Origin: CAZRNB01 sp964601355
GTDB taxonomy: Bacteria; Planctomycetota; Phycisphaerae; Sedimentisphaerales; Anaerobacaceae
DNA: 23,920 nt
Assembly (NCBI GenBank): GCA_964601355.1
Contig: CAZRNB010000039.1
Location: 1 to 23,920 of the forward strand
Direction of reading: 5' to 3'
The position numbers were made by a program, and so were the translations under genes. The notes beneath the pieces were generated by a model, which saw only the letters and a program-made list of their open reading frames with translations, made no database searches and was not told where the DNA came from. This document shows positions 20,621 through 23,920 of this stretch, piece by piece. How positions within the stretch are numbered: position 1 is the stretch's first letter; every line of letters begins with the position of its first letter.

Positions 20621-21952
20621 TTGGCGGCTCATGAAATTGAAAACATCTTTGCTGATATACTTGAGCGGGCGAAGGTGCTTGACCCGGCCAATACGCGTAA
20701 GTGGTTCGAGAGGCTGACAGTCTTACATCTGGACGGCGGCTCACTCGGAATCGGCTGTCCCGATGAAGCAACGGTTCAGTTTTTGCAGGATAATTGTAAA
20801 AGTAGTTTCACGCGAGCCGCACAACAGATTACCGGCCATCTTGTTACAGTAGATTTTCAGATCGATCCTTCAAAGGCAGACACAAGGCCTTGCTCATCCG
20901 TTCAGCGCCCCGAATCCGTCCTTAGACTTCATCCTGATTATATCTTTGACAATTTTGTCGTAGGTCCGAGCAATCGCCTTGCGCACGCAAGCTGCGTTGC
21001 GGTAAGCCAATCGCTTGGCAATACTTACAATCCGCTTTTTCTATACGGCAATTCCGGCCTGGGCAAAACTCACCTTTTGCATGCTGTTTGCTGTGAATCG
21101 CTGCGCAGATATAATGGTATTGTGATCCAGTTGTTGAGCTGTGAAGATTTCATCAATAGATTTATCAGGGCGATCGAGCAGGGCAGTTTGCCCGTTTTTC
21201 AGAGCCAGTTTCGCACCGTAGATGCGCTGGTGATCGACGACGTTCAATTCCTGCGTGAACGCGAGGGAAGTCAGGAGGAGTTCTTCCATACCTTTAATGC
21301 CCTTTATAATAACGGCAAACAAATCATACTCAGCGCTGATAGTCCGCCTGCTGAGATACCCTCCCTGGAAGCACGTCTAACCAGCAGATTCAATTGGGGT
21401 TTAGTTGCCCGAATCGATCCGCCGAGCTTTGAGACGAGGATGGCCATCGTGCAGAAAAAGGCTCATTTGCGAGGCCTCGATATAACAGATGAGATCGCTG
21501 AGTACATTGCCCGCAAGGTGCAGGCGAATATCAGAGATATGGAAGGTGCTTTGACATGTATTTATGCCCTTGCTGTTACAAGTGGCGAACCAGTCAGCCT
21601 TGAATTGGCACAGAAAGCGCTTGAGGGTCAGCTTCAATTGGCGGACAAACGTGTCAACATAATTGACATAATTGAAGCTGTGACTAAACATTTTAGCGTT
21701 CGTCTTTCTGATTTGCAGAGCAAAAAGCGCAGCCAGAGCATTACCGAGCCGCGGCAGATTTGTATGTATTTAGCCAGGAATCTGACCAAGCACAGCCTTG
21801 AAGAAATCGGCGGCCATTTAGGCGGCCGCGACCATACAACCGTGATGCACGCCTGCAGCAAGATAGAGGATGCCAAAAAATCAGACCCAAAGATGCAGGC
21901 ACTGCTGAACGAGCTGACGAAGCAAATCACACAATCCCCGCAAACTTCTTAA
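20621..21952 (+). CDS. dnaA: Chromosomal replication initiator DnaA
   Basis: AAA+ initiator that binds DnaA boxes and opens oriC. From TTG 20621 it is 443 aa: domain I (about 1-75), a short linker, AAA+ domain with Walker A GNSGLGKT (K149), Walker B VIDDVQFL (D206-D207) and LTSRFNWGL, then domain IV with the DNA-binding signature GGRDHTTVMHA (401-411). I chose TTG because a perfect AAGGAGG (20609-20615) lies five nt before it and GLAAHEIENIF fits a domain I start. In-frame ATGs at 20570 and 20606 lack such a site, and the latter overlaps the Shine-Dalgarno. dnaN and recF do not follow; a glycosyltransferase does. Confidence 0.94.
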   Translation: MAAHEIENIFADILERAKVLDPANTRKWFERLTVLHLDGGSLGIGCPDEATVQFLQDNCKSSFTRAAQQITGHLVTVDFQIDPSKADTRPCSSVQRPESVLRLHPDYIFDNFVVGPSNRLAHASCVAVSQSLGNTYNPLFLYGNSGLGKTHLLHAVCCESLRRYNGIVIQLLSCEDFINRFIRAIEQGSLPVFQSQFRTVDALVIDDVQFLREREGSQEEFFHTFNALYNNGKQIILSADSPPAEIPSLEARLTSRFNWGLVARIDPPSFETRMAIVQKKAHLRGLDITDEIAEYIARKVQANIRDMEGALTCIYALAVTSGEPVSLELAQKALEGQLQLADKRVNIIDIIEAVTKHFSVRLSDLQSKKRSQSITEPRQICMYLARNLTKHSLEEIGGHLGGRDHTTVMHACSKIEDAKKSDPKMQALLNELTKQITQSPQTS

Positions 21953-22016
21953 CGGACCTGTAGCTGTTCCTATTGATTGAATAATTTATCGCCAAAAGAT
22001 AAATATGGGAAAGACC

Positions 22017-22065
22017 GTCACCGCTCGTCATGGCAAAGGCCATGCCGTAGCCAGACATGGGTGAC
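22017..22065. other. Branched stem-loop between dnaA and the glycosyltransferase gene
   Basis: GTCACC (22017-22022) and GGTGAC (22060-22065) close an outer stem around CATGGC-aaag-GCCATG (22029-22044). The remaining inner bases (ccgtagccagacat) could form part of a junction. I compared it mentally with common riboswitch consensus sequences and found no match. It may be a terminator of dnaA without a T-run, a structured leader, or another palindromic repeat. Confidence 0.4.
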
Positions 22066-22132
22066 GACTAAACAAGAAGGTGTATGACGTTTGCAATAGT
22101 AAAAAAGGTTTTTTTGCGATAATATATAGTGG

Positions 22133-23245
22133 ATGGATGAAGAACAGAAAAATTTATCATCGCAGGATACTGAGACTAAGGTGATTCGGCCGGCCTTGAT
22201 TGCCTCAGAAAGCACAGTATTTGATTATTCGATAATGTTGGAGCATCTTTTTGCCGGCCTGGCGGATGAGTCGATTCCCACGGCTTTAATTTGTCCCCCC
22301 GATTGTAATGTGGATTCTGTTGTCTTTGGCCACGTTGAGGTTTTTAGGTATCCGGTTATCAAGCTGCCATTGGCTGAGTCTTACAACAGAAGCACACTTA
22401 TTGAGCAATTGACGAATTTTAAGCCTACGGTTTTACATTGTCTGTGCGAAAGCAAAGCGAGTCTTACAAGGCAATTAGCCCAACAGTTGGATTTGCCTTA
22501 CGTTATGTCGGTCAATTCCTTAAGAAGCCAATGGCGACATATTTCTGTGTCGAGGCATTGTGCAAAAATTATTGTGCCGGCTGGAAGCGTCGCTTTGGAT
22601 TTGATTAAAGCTTATCCTCACCTTTCAGAGCGGCTTGAGCAGATAAATATCGGCACTTTTGTTGAGCAGGATTGTGTTTGTTTCTCGCAACGCAGCCGAT
22701 TGATTAGCATGGTGACGTTTCATCCTTTGGATTACGTGGCTGACTTTGAAAATTTATTCGGCTCAGTAAAGCAGCTGGTAATAAATGGGTATGAATTTAT
22801 GCTGATAGTAATAGGGACAGGGCGGGCTGAAAGACATCTGCGAAAGCTGTTAGCGGAGCTTTCCATTATGCAAAACGTTATTATTGTTCAAAGGCTTCGG
22901 CCCTGGCGTTCCGTGCTTGCAGCCGGCGATATTTTCATTCAGCCTCAGCCTAACACTGCTTTTAATCCTTTTTTGCTGGAGGCGATGGCCGTTGGCTGTG
23001 CCGTTGCGGCATGCAAAGGGGGTGTTGACGATTTGATTATTGAGAACAAAACAGCTATTGTCTTTGATCACAAGGACGAGATTAGCATAAGGAGCAGCCT
23101 GCAACGGCTGTTAGACAAAAAGGAGTTTGCTCGGCAAATTGCACGCAATGCCCAGCAATATCTGAGAGAAAACCATTCCGTCAGCAAGATGATATCTGCT
23201 ACGCTGAAGACCTATGATGCTGCTATGCAATGGTCAGTCCTTTGA
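22133..23245 (+). CDS. Glycosyltransferase, GT4-like
   Basis: 370 aa with the two-Rossmann layout of GT-B enzymes. The N-terminal half (33-160) includes LHCLCESKASLTRQLAQQLDLPYV, the donor half begins near 195, and GDIFIQPQ precedes FNPFLLEAMAVGCAVAACKGGVDDLI. The latter is the GT4 donor-binding region. The second Glu of the E-x7-E motif is present (LLEAMA), but the first position is Thr instead of Glu. Such enzymes transfer sugars from nucleotide donors to lipids or polysaccharides; acceptor and sugar cannot be told. It starts at ATG 22133 with no strong ribosome-binding site. It has no signal peptide and is cytoplasmic or membrane-associated. Confidence 0.75.
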   Translation: MDEEQKNLSSQDTETKVIRPALIASESTVFDYSIMLEHLFAGLADESIPTALICPPDCNVDSVVFGHVEVFRYPVIKLPLAESYNRSTLIEQLTNFKPTVLHCLCESKASLTRQLAQQLDLPYVMSVNSLRSQWRHISVSRHCAKIIVPAGSVALDLIKAYPHLSERLEQINIGTFVEQDCVCFSQRSRLISMVTFHPLDYVADFENLFGSVKQLVINGYEFMLIVIGTGRAERHLRKLLAELSIMQNVIIVQRLRPWRSVLAAGDIFIQPQPNTAFNPFLLEAMAVGCAVAACKGGVDDLIIENKTAIVFDHKDEISIRSSLQRLLDKKEFARQIARNAQQYLRENHSVSKMISATLKTYDAAMQWSVL

Positions 23246-23402
23246 GAATGATTATTTTTTCTTTGGCGCTTCACTCCACGGCTTTATTGCCACCAGAAGA
23301 ATGCCCGGCGAAAAAGCGTGAAAAATCCGGTTTTTTTGAATAAACATCGGCTGAGCGGCGACATTCTTTCTTATCATCGTAATGACAACGGCAAACCCAA
23401 CG

Positions 23403-23443
23403 CCTTCGCCGAGGCGAGAAGACTACGCCCTGACACGGCGTAG
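23403..23443. repeat. Tandem hairpins in the gap before dinD
   Basis: CTTCGCC/GGCGAg-type stem (about 23402-23419) is followed by CTACGCC-N7-GGCGTAG (23423-23443) and AGCGAAGCGAAG. The latter resembles the GAGCGAAGCGAAG of the repeat at 8447, so this is probably another dispersed palindrome. The rest of the 440-bp gap 23246-23685 shows no gene and no clear LexA-type operator. Confidence 0.5.
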
Positions 23444-23685
23444 CGAAGCGAAGACGGTTTGTTTTCATTTTTTATCACGAAGAATCTGCTTGTTTTTCGT
23501 TATTTTTCGAGCTAAGATTAATGCGCTGGGCGGACGTTTTATGTAGAGACAACCAAGGAAATAGCAACTCGTGCTACGTAACTGCTTAAATATAGCCTTT
23601 AAGAATAACGACCAGTTAAAGACAAACACCGCCCTGCAAATGGAATCGGCAAAGATAGAATTTAAGGTGATATAGAAGAGGAAAA

Positions 23686-23920
23686 ATGAAGAAGGAAATA
23701 ATAATTCGACTTCACAGCAGCTTCGAGCAAGGCGTACATAAAGACCAAGCAACCGGAACAGAGTTCTGGCTCGCACGTGACCTTCAAAACCTGCTGGGAT
23801 ACTCAAAATGGGAGAACTTTGCAAAAGTAATAGAAAAGGCCAAGATGGCGTGTAAAAATGCCGGGTATGAGCCAGCCGACCATTTTCTTGATATCAGGAA
23901 AATGGTCTCTCTTGGCTCAG
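23686..23920 (+). CDS. dinD: DinD-like DNA-damage-inducible protein, 5' part only
   Basis: The first 78 codons run off the window. TEFWLARDLQNLLGYSKWENF, then IEKAKMACKNAGYEPADHFLDIRKMVSLGS, matches the N-terminal BRO-like domain of E. coli DinD (LLGYS, RAKEAC-N-SG, DHF-I-MV-GS). In E. coli dinD is SOS-induced and its product inhibits RecA filaments. AGAGG (23677-23681) precedes ATG 23686. Genes of this family often travel on mobile DNA, so the region beyond the window may be accessory. Family assignment is from recognised motifs only; function of this copy is unproven. Confidence 0.8.
   Translation, partial: MKKEIIIRLHSSFEQGVHKDQATGTEFWLARDLQNLLGYSKWENFAKVIEKAKMACKNAGYEPADHFLDIRKMVSLGS

Noticed and set aside
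20419..20634. 71-codon frame overlapping the dnaA leader and start.
   Set aside because: Starts at a GTG without a ribosome-binding site, overlaps the dnaA start in another frame, and has no recognisable features.

Overview
The window is 23.9 kb of bacterial chromosome with moderate, mixed GC. It carries housekeeping genes plus an unusually dense load of small dispersed repeats. The gene set and protein style (exported RraA-like protein, M56 peptidase, PPi-type phosphofructokinase, AddAB, infC-rpmI-rplT-pheS behind thrS) suggest a planctomycete, perhaps of the Phycisphaerae/Sedimentisphaerales type. That placement is an inference from gestalt; no marker was compared.

Layout: (1) 80-4641, a translation cluster: near-consensus promoter, thrS, infC (apparently starting at ATC), rpmI, rplT, pheS. 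pheT does not follow. (2) 4642-5778, a decayed stretch: a coiled-coil membrane-protein reading frame without a usable start, fused to a GC-rich fragment of a repeat (beta-propeller-like) protein. (3) 5779-8295, an exported RraA-like protein (minus), a divergent ArfB-type peptidyl-tRNA hydrolase, and a truncated BlaR1/M56 membrane peptidase. (4) 8296-8658, a run of palindromic repeats ending at the addB ribosome-binding site. (5) 8659-15928, addB-addA, overlapping by 8 bp, encoding a complete helicase-nuclease for double-strand-break processing. (6) 15929-16645, repeat-rich and gene-free. (7) 16646-17622, a two-gene, 4-bp-overlapping operon of unknown function: a small membrane protein and a receiver-like protein that lacks the phospho-acceptor Asp. 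(8) 17934-23245, PPi-type phosphofructokinase, ftsY (convergent), dnaA with a long leader, and a GT4-like glycosyltransferase. (9) 23686-end, the start of a dinD-like gene, cut by the window edge.

The most striking signal is the repeats. A roughly 50-bp element of three consecutive palindromes with core GGCTAAATATTTAGCC lies inside both addB and addA. Both copies are in the same reading frame and add nearly the same peptide (PHVKRGAKYLA / PHVEHGAKYLA) to two unrelated proteins. A related hairpin with GGGGCTAA in the same frame sits where the M56 peptidase loses its normal C-terminus, and a further copy serves as an apparent terminator between pfp and ftsY. This behaviour resembles Rickettsia palindromic elements. 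Independently, a second class is built of tandem 7-bp units, usually forward units followed by inverted units in strict 7-bp phase. It occurs at thrS/infC, rpmI/rplT, rplT/pheS, after the M56 gene and upstream of ftsY, with two forward-only arrays inside addA. Several repeats abut or supply Shine-Dalgarno sequences, a stop codon or terminators, so they appear to have been built into gene expression signals.
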